A DNA stretch of 11,151 nt from Prevotellaceae bacterium UBA5903. Its GTDB lineage: Bacteria; Bacteroidota; Bacteroidia; Bacteroidales; Bacteroidaceae. Under the pieces are notes generated by a model. That model was not told where the DNA came from. It searched no databases and was given only the letters and a program-made list of their open reading frames with translations. The stretch lies in assembly GCA_002431845.1 (NCBI GenBank), contig DJEH01000089.1:1-11151 (forward strand). The letters run 5' to 3'. The translations under genes were made by a program, and so were the position numbers. Below, piece by piece: positions 1-5,906 of this stretch; the stretch's first letter is position 1; each line of letters starts with the position of its first letter.

Positions 1-554
1 GCGAACGCAAACTCGTTCTTGCTAAATACGACGATATTATTCCTGCTGCGACTCCATTCATCTACAAGTTCACTGCTACTTCACACAATGGTGACTCTGA
101 AACGGGTGTAGGTATGGCTCAACTCGCTATCGCTACCGACGATATGGCTAACTTCTCTGACTACGTATTCACTCCTCAAGCTGCTAACGGCCTTGTAGGT
201 ACTATCACCGCAAATGACACAATCTCTGGTGGTACTGCTTACTTCCTCAATGGCGAATTGAAGGAAATTGCACCAAATAGTTACAATACTCATATAATTG
301 GTGCTAACAGTGGTTATATTGTGGGATGTCCTACAACAAAAGCCGAGGGTGATGCAACTATTGATGTTCGCTATTTGGAACCAACTATTCCTACAGAAAT
401 AAGCGAAGACAATGTTGTGGTACTTCCTTCGTTGGTGGATGTTTATAGTGTAAATGGTGCGCTTATTCGTAAGGGTGTTAAGAGTACTGAAGCTACCAAG
501 GGACTTTCTACAGGTTTCTACATCGTTGGTGGTGTTAAGGTGCTTGTAAAGTAA
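1..554 (+). CDS. C-terminal part of a secreted/surface protein with a Bacteroidales-type C-terminal tail (5' end outside window)
   Basis: The reading frame is open from base 3 to the TAA at 552-554 and gives about 183 residues with no start in the window, so the true start lies upstream. The visible part is rich in Thr, Asn, Gly and aromatic residues, as expected of beta-sandwich surface domains. It begins with a stretch containing IIPAATPFIYKF and continues with alternating strands. The last 40 or so residues (VDVYSVNGALIRKGV, then LSTGFYIVGGVKVLVK) match the pattern of short C-terminal tails in secreted Bacteroidales proteins: a VY..NG motif, then a GfYIV.G.KVLVK ending. This resembles the type A sorting tail used by the type IX secretion system, but similar endings occur in species lacking that system. 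The function of the main body cannot be told from this fragment. Codon choice differs between the first 270 bases (C-ending codons) and the rest (more A/T-ending). A strong terminator follows 31 nt after the stop. Confidence 0.8.
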   Translation, partial: ERKLVLAKYDDIIPAATPFIYKFTATSHNGDSETGVGMAQLAIATDDMANFSDYVFTPQAANGLVGTITANDTISGGTAYFLNGELKEIAPNSYNTHIIGANSGYIVGCPTTKAEGDATIDVRYLEPTIPTEISEDNVVVLPSLVDVYSVNGALIRKGVKSTEATKGLSTGFYIVGGVKVLVK

Positions 555-585
555 TTGGTTCATACTAATTAACTGTTATTTAAAT

Positions 586-627
586 AAAAAGGGTGTGTCT
601 GCTGAAAATGCATGACACACCCTTTTT
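586..627 (+). terminator. Rho-independent terminator after the surface protein gene
   Basis: Two perfectly complementary 14-nt arms (586-599 and 614-627) form a stem with GGGTGTGTC at its core. The outer part is five A:T pairs, so the 3' arm itself ends in TTTTT. The 14-nt loop can add a small TGC/GCA stem. The position just after the stop at 554 and before the gpmI promoter fits a transcription terminator for the upstream gene. Confidence 0.85.
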
Positions 628-696
628 ATATGCTATCGCGAAGTTAGGCTTCGGTTCGGCAGAGTAAAAAAGAAACCAAAATATTTTGCTTTCTTT

Positions 697-727
697 TTTG
701 CTCTTCACTCACCTTGCACTAACTTTG
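697..727 (+). promoter_or_regulatory. Bacteroidetes-type promoter of gpmI
   Basis: A -33 element TTTG at 697-700 is followed by exactly 19 nt and a -7 element TAACTTTG at 720-727. This matches the known Bacteroides consensus TTTG-N19-21-TAnnTTTG for the primary sigma factor. Transcription would start near base 731 and leave a leader of about 36 nt before the ATG at 767. The box is embedded in CTTGCACTAACTTTG (713-727), which recurs exactly in front of the glycosyltransferase gene at the other end of the window. Confidence 0.8.
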
Positions 728-766
728 CACAAGAATAGTATAAACATAAAAGAATTAAGAAAGAAC

Positions 767-2302
767 ATGGCAAAGAAAGCACTACTTATGATTCTTGATG
801 GTTGGGGCATTGGAAAGCACAACCATGGTGATGCAATATTTGAGGCTCCCACTCCTTTTATGGACCACCTCAATGCTACTTATCCTCATTCTCAACTCCT
901 TACTTGTGGTGAGAACGTAGGTTTGCCCGATGGACAAATGGGTAACTCAGAGGTAGGACACCTTAATATTGGCGCTGGACGCATTGTGTTCCAAGACCTC
1001 GTAAAGATTAATCGTGCTTGTGCAGATGGTTCAATTATGAAGAACCCTGAGGTAGTTTCGGCATACGAGTATGCAAAGAAAAATGGCAAGGCACTTCACT
1101 TGATGGGTTTGACATCTACAGGTGGTGTACACTCTTCATTAGACCATTTGTTTAAGTTGATTGAGATTTCAAAGGAGTATGGTGTGGCTCAGAACACGTT
1201 TGTTCACTGCTTTATGGATGGTCGTGACACAGACCCTAAGAGCGGTAAGGGCTTTATCGAACAACTTCAGGGTGTTTGCGATGCAAATGGTGCACACATT
1301 GCCAGCATCATCGGTCGTTTCTATGCAATGGACCGTGACAAGCGCTGGAACCGCGTGAAACTTGCATACGATCAATTGGTTGAAGGCAAGGGACGCAAGG
1401 TTACGGATATGGTTGAAGGTGTGCAAAGTTGCTACGATACCGACTCTGAGGAGCACAAAAACACCGATGAGTTTATGGAACCATTGGTAAATGCCAACGT
1501 AGATGGCCGTATCAAGGAAGGCGACGTTGTTATCTTCTTTAACTATCGTAACGACCGTGCAAAGGAATTGACCATTGTGCTCACTCAGCAGGATATGCCC
1601 GAAGAAGGCATGCACACTATTCCTGGCTTGCAATATTACTGCATGACTCCTTACGATGCTTCGTTCAAGGGTGTACACATTCTCTTCCCCAAAGAGAACG
1701 TTCAAGACACACTTGGCGAATACATTTCAAAGCAAGGACTAAAGCAACTTCATACTGCTGAGACAGAGAAGTATGCTCACGTAACCTTCTTCTTTAATGG
1801 TGGTCGCGAAACTCCATACGAGGGTGAAGACCGTATACTTGTTCCTTCGCCAAAGGTTGCTACTTACGACCTTAAGCCAGAGATGTCGGCTTATGAGGTA
1901 AAGGATAAACTTGTTGCTGCTATTAAGGAGAACAAGTACGACTTTATTGTGGTTAATTTTGCAAATGGCGACATGGTAGGTCATACGGGTGTTTACGAGG
2001 CTATTGAAAAGGCTGTTGTAGCTGTAGACGCTTGTGTTAAAGACGTGGTTACTGCCGCTAACGAGGTTGGTTACGAAACGGTTATCATTGCCGACCATGG
2101 TAATGCCGACAACGCTATCAACCCCGATGGCACCCCCAACACGGCTCACTCATTGAACCCCGTTCCATTTATCTACGTCACCGAGAATAAAAATGCTAAG
2201 GTAAAGGATGGTGTGCTTGCCGATGTTGCACCCTCTATCCTCCACATCATGGGATTGAAGCAACCTGCAGACATGACAGGTAAAGACCTTATTGAAGACT
2301 AA
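767..2302 (+). CDS. gpmI: 2,3-bisphosphoglycerate-independent phosphoglycerate mutase
   Basis: This cytosolic enzyme interconverts 3- and 2-phosphoglycerate in glycolysis and gluconeogenesis without a bisphosphoglycerate cofactor, using two divalent metal ions (normally Mn) and a phosphoserine intermediate. The protein has 511 residues, the usual family length. The N-terminal metal-binding LDGWG lies at residues 10-14. The catalytic serine is S61 within GNSEVGHLNIGAGR. The substrate-binding segments DGRDTDP and GRFYAMDRDKRWNRV are present in the middle domain. The second half carries the metal-ligand motifs NGDMVGHTG and ADHGNAD of the alkaline-phosphatase superfamily. The open frame extends up to 686, but that ATG lies upstream of the -7 box at 720-727. 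The ATG at 767 follows an A-rich leader and gives the family N-terminus MAKKALLMILDGW. No Shine-Dalgarno sequence is visible, as usual in Bacteroidetes. It appears monocistronic, between its own promoter and a terminator hairpin. Confidence 0.97.
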   Translation: MAKKALLMILDGWGIGKHNHGDAIFEAPTPFMDHLNATYPHSQLLTCGENVGLPDGQMGNSEVGHLNIGAGRIVFQDLVKINRACADGSIMKNPEVVSAYEYAKKNGKALHLMGLTSTGGVHSSLDHLFKLIEISKEYGVAQNTFVHCFMDGRDTDPKSGKGFIEQLQGVCDANGAHIASIIGRFYAMDRDKRWNRVKLAYDQLVEGKGRKVTDMVEGVQSCYDTDSEEHKNTDEFMEPLVNANVDGRIKEGDVVIFFNYRNDRAKELTIVLTQQDMPEEGMHTIPGLQYYCMTPYDASFKGVHILFPKENVQDTLGEYISKQGLKQLHTAETEKYAHVTFFFNGGRETPYEGEDRILVPSPKVATYDLKPEMSAYEVKDKLVAAIKENKYDFIVVNFANGDMVGHTGVYEAIEKAVVAVDACVKDVVTAANEVGYETVIIADHGNADNAINPDGTPNTAHSLNPVPFIYVTENKNAKVKDGVLADVAPSILHIMGLKQPADMTGKDLIED

Positions 2303-2329
2303 GTTATTTTTAACTATTCCCAGTAAATA

Positions 2330-2378
2330 AACAAGCAAGCCATAATGCTCTGCAACGGAGCGTTATGGCTTGCTTGTT
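2330..2378. terminator. Bidirectional terminator hairpin between convergent gpmI and GH25 genes
   Basis: Sixteen-nucleotide arms at 2330-2345 and 2363-2378 are perfectly complementary. The stem extends inward through a G:U pair and GCTC/GAGC, giving about 21 bp and a 7-nt loop. On the plus strand it is followed by GTTTTATG; on the minus strand by TTATTTACT. Neither is an ideal U tract, but lying 27 nt after the gpmI stop and 20 nt after the stop of the convergent gene it most likely serves both. Confidence 0.75.
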
Positions 2379-2398
2379 GTTTTATGTGATGAGTGTGT

Positions 2399-4489
2399 TT
2401 AAAGTCGGCCTTGTGCCTTGTATTTTTCAAAGTCGCTGCGCGAGCCGTTAAACACGTTTACGTCTACCGTTGTGTGTATGCCTCGCACACGACCATAGGG
2501 CGAAACCTGCCAATGTAGCAATTTAACGTATGGCTTAAATTCGCCATAGCGCGCTATCCAAACATCGTAGTTCTTAAGTGCCGAGGGGGCATTTTTGAGA
2601 TGTTTATTCACAAATTGTTGGCCCACGTATAGCACAGGGCGTTTGCCTCTACGTTTTTCAACAATGCGCAGCCAAGTGAGCACTTGACGAAACATACCAG
2701 CTTCGCCACCCATTCTCTTTATTTGGTCGGGCGTGGGTTCAAGGTCGAGCACGGGGGGGAGGTCGTTGGCTGCAATCCATGTCATTTTTAAGAAGTACTC
2801 AGCCTGTTGTGCTCCCGAACTTGTGGCTGTAAAGAAGTGGTATGAGCCTGTGGCTATGCCGTGAGCTCGGGCTTGTCGGAGGTCGGATGGGTAGTACTTA
2901 TTGAACATGCTGCGCCCTTCGGTAGATTTGATGTAGACAAACGATACAGGATAATCAACGCTACCATGAATGCGGCGGTCGGCTCCCAAACTCGTTATGC
3001 GCAGGCGTTTCCAATCAATGCCAAAGCGTTTGCGTCCCTTTTCGTGTTGGTAGCGCGAGAGGTCAATGCCATATATGCGGTCGGCTGTATAAATCATGCG
3101 TTCGCCCTGAAAGCGTCCCGCCTTCCATGAGCCACAGCGCACCATCTGTCCGCCTTTCGAACTGAACCCATGTCCTGTGCGCTTGCCGTTGTCCCATTCG
3201 CCACAATAGTACTCGCCGTTGGCTGCAAAGAATGCGCCTTTGCCGCAAAACTCACCGTTGGCATCGAATTGCCCCTCATACACACCACGTGCATTGCGGC
3301 ATTTGCCTTGAATAAGGCTATCGTTGTGCCAAATGCCAATGAAGCGTGTGCTGTCTGATAGGCGCGTAAGTACACCATAGCCTTGGCGCATGGCGTGGCC
3401 ATCAACCATTTTTGTGCTCACCTCGCCTTTGTAGCATAGTGAGTCGGGCAGATGGAGCGTGGTGCACGTAAGAGGCGCTTTGCTGCTAATGGTTTTGGAC
3501 TTATCGTTTGTACAAGAGATGCTTTTAGCCCAGCCCACAAAGTTGGTTATCCACCACATAGGCCATGAGTGAACTTGCTGCATCAGTTCCACTATTTGAA
3601 GGCTTGATATGCGTGTATGGCATCTTTGCACTTGCGAGAAGTGGCCCGACGAATTGACCCATGCACCCCCCTCGGCAGCAGGATAAAGCTCTTTATCGCT
3701 ATCGGTAACAACGGGACAGACCGAAAGACATTGGCTGCCCAAATCGTTGAAAGCATACAACTTGCAACGCACTTTGTGCACCCCCCAACGATAAACCGAA
3801 AAGCGTCGGCATTGCTGTGGCAAACGCTCGCTATTGAGCTGAACAAGCATTAACCCGCCATGATGTGCCCTTACACGGGCAGTTAGCGAGTCGCCACTAT
3901 GGGGCAAACGTACCACAGTTTGCGTGTGTAAATAAGCCGTAAGATGTTTTTCTTTACGTGCATTCTCCACTTTAGATAGTGCCAATTGGGTTTGTGATGT
4001 AAGTTTGCTTATCTTTTCGCGATAAGCCATCACATCGTTATAGCCATCGTCTACCACAGTGTGTGTGCGAGCATAGTAGTCAAGCTCTTTCAGTTCGCTT
4101 TGTTGGGTGTGGAGACGGCGGTTGAGCAGAGAGTCGAGGGCAGAAAGACGTCGGCTCACTTCAGAAGTCGAAATACTATCGGGCATGCCATCAACCATCA
4201 TGTCGGACGTAACGATATCGCCAACGTTCGAAACAAAGGTACCCGTCTGACTATGTTTTTCAGCCACGTAGTTGGCATTTGTTGCCGCATCTTGCAGGGA
4301 GTCGTTGCGCAACGACAAAAATAGCGTGTCGCCTTGCTTAAGTGGCAAAGCATAAGTGGCACGTGCATCTATGCGACAGATGGCCGAGAGCAATGTTTGC
4401 TGCTTACGGGGTAGTAGAACAAACAATATCAGCGCTACAAGGCATAGTACCAATATCGTGATGAGAGATATTTTTACTTTACGTTTCAT
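2399..4489 (-). CDS. Membrane-anchored MORN-repeat protein with C-terminal GH25 lysozyme domain
   Basis: The 696-residue protein has several modules. A short basic N-terminus and one hydrophobic helix (about 8-26) anchor it in the inner membrane, with the rest probably periplasmic. Residues about 110-185 are Leu/Gln/Glu/Lys-rich and look like a coiled coil. Residues 190-360 are unassigned, with a Trp-rich patch near 309-320. Residues about 367-470 contain MORN-like repeats (GVYEGQFDANGEFCGKGAF, GEYYCGEWDNGKRTGHGF). Residues 472-696 form a glycoside hydrolase family 25 domain: GIDLSRYQ at its start, YIKSTEG, GSYHFF, and PVLDLEP with D582 and E584 in the place of the family's catalytic acidic pair. 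GH25 enzymes cleave the MurNAc-GlcNAc bond of peptidoglycan, so a cell wall remodelling role is likely but inferred. The start MKRKVKIS at 4489 is followed directly by the membrane segment and lies about 77 nt downstream of a plausible transcription start. No partner gene lies beside it on the same strand. Confidence 0.88.
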   Translation of the reverse strand: MKRKVKISLITILVLCLVALILFVLLPRKQQTLLSAICRIDARATYALPLKQGDTLFLSLRNDSLQDAATNANYVAEKHSQTGTFVSNVGDIVTSDMMVDGMPDSISTSEVSRRLSALDSLLNRRLHTQQSELKELDYYARTHTVVDDGYNDVMAYREKISKLTSQTQLALSKVENARKEKHLTAYLHTQTVVRLPHSGDSLTARVRAHHGGLMLVQLNSERLPQQCRRFSVYRWGVHKVRCKLYAFNDLGSQCLSVCPVVTDSDKELYPAAEGGAWVNSSGHFSQVQRCHTRISSLQIVELMQQVHSWPMWWITNFVGWAKSISCTNDKSKTISSKAPLTCTTLHLPDSLCYKGEVSTKMVDGHAMRQGYGVLTRLSDSTRFIGIWHNDSLIQGKCRNARGVYEGQFDANGEFCGKGAFFAANGEYYCGEWDNGKRTGHGFSSKGGQMVRCGSWKAGRFQGERMIYTADRIYGIDLSRYQHEKGRKRFGIDWKRLRITSLGADRRIHGSVDYPVSFVYIKSTEGRSMFNKYYPSDLRQARAHGIATGSYHFFTATSSGAQQAEYFLKMTWIAANDLPPVLDLEPTPDQIKRMGGEAGMFRQVLTWLRIVEKRRGKRPVLYVGQQFVNKHLKNAPSALKNYDVWIARYGEFKPYVKLLHWQVSPYGRVRGIHTTVDVNVFNGSRSDFEKYKAQGRL

Positions 4490-4571
4490 TTGTTTTAAGT
4501 AAAGTTTTGGTGTTTTTGTAAAGTTGTTGCAGAGGATAGTTAATAATGCAATTCTCGTTTTGTTTAATGTG

Positions 4572-4579
4572 CAAAGTTA
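4572..4579 (-). promoter_or_regulatory. -7 box of the GH25 gene promoter
   Basis: Read on the minus strand, 4579-4572 is TAACTTTG, an exact match to the Bacteroidetes -7 consensus TAnnTTTG. It is followed by CAC, as in the gpmI promoter. The start codon lies 83 nt downstream. No good TTTG -33 element is seen 19-21 nt further upstream, so the call rests on the -7 box and position alone. Confidence 0.5.
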
Positions 4580-4682
4580 GCGTTTTTTTTGTTTCATTGA
4601 TATATGTGTTGTTCAATTCATAATAGCGCTATTATTGGGCAATAATACGCTTGTAGTTTTGCCATAATGCGTAAGCAAGTTT

Positions 4683-4762
4683 GCTCATTTCGGTCGTAAT
4701 GAATGCTCATCTCGGTCGTAATGAATGTTCATCTCGGTCGTAATGAATGCTCATCTCGGTCG
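4683..4762. repeat. Tandem 22-bp repeat, three full units plus partial ends
   Basis: Three head-to-tail units occupy 4691-4712, 4713-4734 and 4735-4756. Each begins CGGTCGTAATGAATG and ends CTCATCT, except that unit 2 has TTCATCT (one substitution). A partial unit precedes (GCTCATTT, 4683-4690, 7 of 8 matching) and another follows (CGGTCG, 4757-4762). The period is not a multiple of three, so the array is unlikely to be coding. There are no spacers, so it is not a CRISPR array. Its role is unknown. Confidence 0.9.
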
Positions 4763-4848
4763 AAGTAAGACGACTTGCATACGTATTTTGGTAAAACTAT
4801 CCTCTTGTTATAGCCAAACTATAAGGCTTTTTTGTGTCAATATGCCCA

Positions 4849-4877
4849 CTTGCTTATACCTGCCTTCCGTACTTTTG
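4849..4877 (+). promoter_or_regulatory. Candidate plus-strand promoter upstream of the inverted-repeat element
   Basis: TACTTTTG at 4870-4877 fits the TAnnTTTG -7 consensus. The nearest -33-like sequence is CTTG at 4849-4852, with a 17-nt spacing that is shorter than the usual 19-21. If real, it would start a transcript near 4881 that runs through the inverted-repeat element into the flavodoxin gene at 5192, with a leader of about 310 nt. The evidence is weak. Confidence 0.3.
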
Positions 4878-4956
4878 TTTATTATATCTGTAATTGTGGT
4901 ATTGCGTAAGGAGGCAAAATGCTCTATTTTTGCAATTACAAATACCGTTGGCTATA

Positions 4957-5144
4957 TTAAGTAGGTATTCAAAATTAATTTATATGGTTGAGCTCTGCAT
5001 GAATTGATATGTATTAGCACATTGTCTTTGCCATAACCACAGGCTTCATCGGTTGCGTAGCTTGCTACGCTCTCTTTTCAGCCTATGCTTCTGACAAAAA
5101 CGATGCACAATTCATATCACAATTAATTACGAACACCTACTTAA
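4957..5144. mobile_element. MITE-like 188-bp imperfect palindrome with 24-bp terminal inverted repeats
   Basis: The terminal arms 4957-4980 and 5121-5144 are inverted repeats matching at 21 of 24 positions; both begin TTAAGTAGGT/GTTC-like from the outside. Inside is a second nested palindrome centred at 5062-5063. A perfect 16-nt hairpin, GCGTAGC-TT-GCTACGC (5055-5070), is flanked by two 9-nt unpaired stretches, then by arms 5020-5045 and 5080-5105 (20 of 26 matching), then by 5005-5015 and 5109-5119 (10 of 11). The whole element therefore folds on itself except for about 24 extra nt in the left arm (4981-5004). It contains no open frame of useful size. Ends, size and lack of coding content fit a non-autonomous transposable element; the outermost TTAA on both sides may be a 4-bp target duplication or part of the ends. 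A structured RNA or a repetitive intergenic palindrome is the alternative. Confidence 0.6.
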
Positions 5145-5191
5145 TTTGTGAGGATTATTGCAAGTAAATAACCAATTAAAATCATTTTACA

Positions 5192-5785
5192 ATGAAAAAG
5201 TTAGCATTAATGATTGCAGCCGTCATGTCGTTTGTATTTGTTGTGACGGCGTGTGCAAAGAAAAAAGAGGATACAAAGGTTATGGAAACAAACAAAACAA
5301 ATGCAGCTCAAACAGCAAATAAGAGCAAGACATTGGTAGCTTATTTTTCGGCAACAGGCACTACTGAGAATGTAGCCAAAATGATTGCCAAGGCAACGGA
5401 TGGCGAGCTATACAAAATTCAGCCCGAAGACGAGTACACACCAGCCGACCTTGATTGGACTGATAAATTGTCGCGCTGCAGCCGCGAGAACGCTGACCCT
5501 AAATCGCGTCCTGCCATTGTGATGGAAAAGGTTGATATGGATGAATACGACGTAGTTTACCTGGGTTATCCTAACTGGTGGAATGCTGCTCCGCGCATTA
5601 TAAACACTTTTGTTGAGGCCTATGGGCTGAAGGGCAAAAAGGTCATTCCGTTCATGACATCGGGCGGAAGTGGTATTGAAAATTCAGAAGCATTGTTGAA
5701 GAAAGCATACCCTGACGTGAAATGGCAAAAGGGTAAGTTGCTTAATGGCGTTACGCAGAAGGATGTTGACAACTGGGTGAAGTAA
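5192..5785 (+). CDS. Flavodoxin-fold lipoprotein
   Basis: The 197-residue protein starts with a lipoprotein signal peptide: MKK, a hydrophobic core, and a lipobox VTAC with the lipidated cysteine at residue 21. A Lys/Thr/Asn-rich linker follows to about residue 45. The remainder is a flavodoxin-like domain (Flavodoxin_4 type). The strand and phosphate-binding loop LVAYFSATGTTENVAK provide the S/TxTGxT FMN-binding motif. Then come YDVVYLGYPNWWNAAPRIINTF, which contributes the aromatic flavin-stacking region, and KKVIPFMTSGGSG, the typical third loop. Such proteins carry FMN and act as electron carriers or quinone/flavin oxidoreductases; the substrate here is unknown. The anchor implies action outside the cytoplasm, in the periplasm or on a membrane surface. 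The ATG at 5192 is supported by the signal peptide. Its upstream region holds the inverted-repeat element, 47 nt before the start. Confidence 0.88.
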   Translation: MKKLALMIAAVMSFVFVVTACAKKKEDTKVMETNKTNAAQTANKSKTLVAYFSATGTTENVAKMIAKATDGELYKIQPEDEYTPADLDWTDKLSRCSRENADPKSRPAIVMEKVDMDEYDVVYLGYPNWWNAAPRIINTFVEAYGLKGKKVIPFMTSGGSGIENSEALLKKAYPDVKWQKGKLLNGVTQKDVDNWVK

Positions 5786-5830
5786 CGATGTAAAATAAGT
5801 TTGTTTACTTGTTACAGAACACAAAAATAA

Positions 5831-5876
5831 AAGGGTGGTTATGTACAATTTAGACGTTTTGTACATAACCACCCTT
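5831..5876 (-). terminator. Terminator of the minus-strand gene cluster (also faces the flavodoxin gene)
   Basis: Perfect 16-nt arms, AAGGGTGGTTATGTAC at 5831-5846 and its complement at 5861-5876, extend inward by two A:T pairs, leaving a 10-nt loop. On the minus strand the hairpin is followed by TTTTATTTTTGTGT, a good U tract. On the plus strand it is followed by AAAATG, with no U tract. It therefore reads best as the intrinsic terminator of the ABC permease operon ending at 5907, though the hairpin could also stop plus-strand transcripts from the flavodoxin gene. Confidence 0.82.
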
Positions 5877-5906
5877 AAAATGTATTGGCCTTGTTAGTAT
5901 GGATGT

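Larger units (their letters stand above)
4490..5191. other. Long intergenic region between divergent GH25 and flavodoxin genes
   Basis: This 702-bp stretch has no convincing protein gene. From left to right it holds the leader and -7 box of the minus-strand GH25 gene (to 4579), small palindromes at 4622-4646, a 22-bp tandem repeat (4683-4762), and an AT-rich spacer with a candidate plus-strand promoter (4849-4877). A 13-codon open frame with a perfect AAGGAGG follows (4919-4960), then the inverted-repeat element 4957-5144. The last 47 nt before the flavodoxin start are A/T-rich and show no clear promoter of their own. Confidence 0.7.

Noticed and set aside
81..563. 160-codon minus-strand open frame opposite the surface protein
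   Set aside because: It is the antisense shadow of the plus-strand gene. The protein is compositionally odd, has no recognisable domain, and the plus frame has a convincing C-terminal tail and terminator.
639..653. Small hairpin CGAAG-TTAGG-CTTCG between the terminator and the gpmI promoter
   Set aside because: Only 5 bp, with no T tract and no link to a gene end.
686..766. Longer start for gpmI at base 686
   Set aside because: That ATG lies upstream of the -7 promoter box at 720-727 and would add 27 residues not found in the family, whose members begin with the MILDGWG region.
1169..1705. 178-codon minus-strand open frame inside gpmI
   Set aside because: The plus-strand gpmI frame contains all catalytic motifs through this stretch. 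The antisense frame is a shadow without domains.
4622..4646. Overlapping palindromes AATAGCGCTATT and ATTATTG-GG-CAATAAT upstream of the GH25 promoter
   Set aside because: They might be an operator for the GH25 gene, but they are short, A/T-rich and unsupported by any known site.
4683..4762. CRISPR array
   Set aside because: The repeats are directly adjacent with no spacers and there are no cas genes.
4808..4833. Terminator-like hairpin TTATAG-CCAAA-CTATAA followed by GGCTTTTTTG
   Set aside because: The stem is only 6 bp and A/T-rich, no gene ends upstream on this strand, and it could arise by chance in this A/T-rich spacer.
4725..4964. 79-codon plus-strand open frame in the intergenic region
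   Set aside because: It begins inside the 22-bp tandem repeat, whose period breaks frame, and ends just inside the inverted-repeat element. It has no recognisable domain.
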